Assembly (NCBI GenBank): GCA_009783675.1
Contig: WRDA01000124.1
Location: forward strand, 1 to 5,073
Origin: Symbiobacteriaceae bacterium
GTDB lineage: Bacteria; Bacillota; JAAYKD01; WRDA01
Length of the DNA: 5,073 nt
Reading direction: 5' to 3'
Part shown: in pieces, positions 4,688-5,073 of the stretch
Layout: each line of letters opens with the position of its first letter
How positions within the stretch are numbered: the stretch's first letter is position 1
The notes under the pieces: model-generated
What the model was told of the DNA's origin: nothing
What the model saw: only the letters and a program-made list of their open reading frames with translations
Database searches by the model: none
Made by a program: the position numbers and the translations under genes

Positions 4688-5073
4688 ATGCGAACCAAAA
4701 CAAAGAAAAGCGCGCTTTCCGTGCTATTGGCCGTAATGACGGTATTCTCCCTATTGGCAGGAATTATACCGGTGGTGTCTGCGGCAAATACTTCTGAGGC
4801 CGGCGGCCCGATTACATCAGCTCCCAGTTTTTCTTATGGACAGTACGGGCAGGACTTCGACGGCACACGTCCTTACTATTATCTGAAAAACCATCTGGTT
4901 CAGGTCAATTTTGACCCGGATGAAGCAGGAAACAACGCACTTGGTTCCTTTGCCAAAGGTACCCCGACAGATTTCGTCGCGCTTGCGTCCAACCGTGAAA
5001 ACGTGGACTGGAGCCAGTTCCGGATGAAGCCATCTATGGACGCCGCGTGGAGCGATAAAGCCAGCAACTTAGA
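4688..5073 (+). CDS. Secreted protein, N-terminal part (cut by window end)
   Basis: The frame is open from ATG 4688 to the last base, giving 128 residues plus two bases of the next codon. The start is supported by the Shine-Dalgarno site 9 bases upstream. Residues 1-32 form a clear Sec signal peptide: MRTKTKK, then a hydrophobic core (SALSVLLAVMTVFSLLAGII), with likely cleavage after VSA at A32. The mature part begins ANTSEAGGP. It continues with an aromatic stretch (YGQYGQDFDGTRPYYYLKNH) and a mixed hydrophilic region (VNFDPDEAGNNALGSFAKG, then ASNRENVDWSQF). I do not recognise the family, and no domain can be named from this part. A signal peptide, a long regulated-looking leader and a neighbouring secreted gene suggest a cell-envelope or extracellular role. 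The terminator at 4354-4405 makes it a separate transcription unit. Confidence 0.85.
   Translation, partial: MRTKTKKSALSVLLAVMTVFSLLAGIIPVVSAANTSEAGGPITSAPSFSYGQYGQDFDGTRPYYYLKNHLVQVNFDPDEAGNNALGSFAKGTPTDFVALASNRENVDWSQFRMKPSMDAAWSDKASNL

Overview
The window looks like accessory DNA from a bacterium, most likely a Gram-positive Bacillota of clostridial type. The reasons are purine-rich Shine-Dalgarno sites about 9 bases from ATG, two Sec signal peptides ending in VSA-A, A-rich leaders, and repeat-built secreted proteins with no outer-membrane features. This placement is an inference; no ribosomal or taxon-diagnostic gene is present.

Layout. Bases 1-285 are the C-terminal end of a DDE transposase (IS4/IS1634-like), followed by what is probably the right end of that insertion sequence. 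Directly after it, 363-1460 encodes an intact 365-residue protein with a PD-(D/E)XK-type nuclease core and a C-terminal DUF4268-like region. Bases 1461-1692 hold no gene that I can support. Bases 1693-2172 are a broken gene whose last 70 or so codons read as the end of an HNH endonuclease; it has an in-frame stop, a frameshift and apparently a deletion of the HNH core. Bases 2197-2467 are the wreck of an IS200/IS605-type element: a possible end hairpin, a near-consensus sigma-70 promoter, an internally deleted tnpA, and the first codons of a tnpB. That remnant runs in frame into the next gene.

The right half is different in kind. Bases 2480-4264 encode a secreted 594-residue protein made of two near-identical copies of a beta-helix-like module of about 240 residues plus a short unique C-terminus. 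A strong intrinsic terminator follows at 4354-4405. Then comes a leader of about 280 bases that is dense in inverted repeats, and from 4688 the start of a second secreted protein, cut off by the window end.

How it fits together. The left half reads as a decaying island in which two unrelated nuclease families sit between insertion-sequence fragments; only the PD-(D/E)XK protein still looks functional. The right half reads as a cell-surface or secreted-protein locus. The link between the halves is the IS605 remnant, whose promoter points at the first surface gene and whose tnpB remnant reaches that gene's ribosome binding site. The most notable points are this IS-derived expression signal, the recent uneven tandem duplication, and the repeated AAAGTCA half-sites and palindromes upstream of 4688. 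I see no tRNA, rRNA, CRISPR array or complete mobile element.
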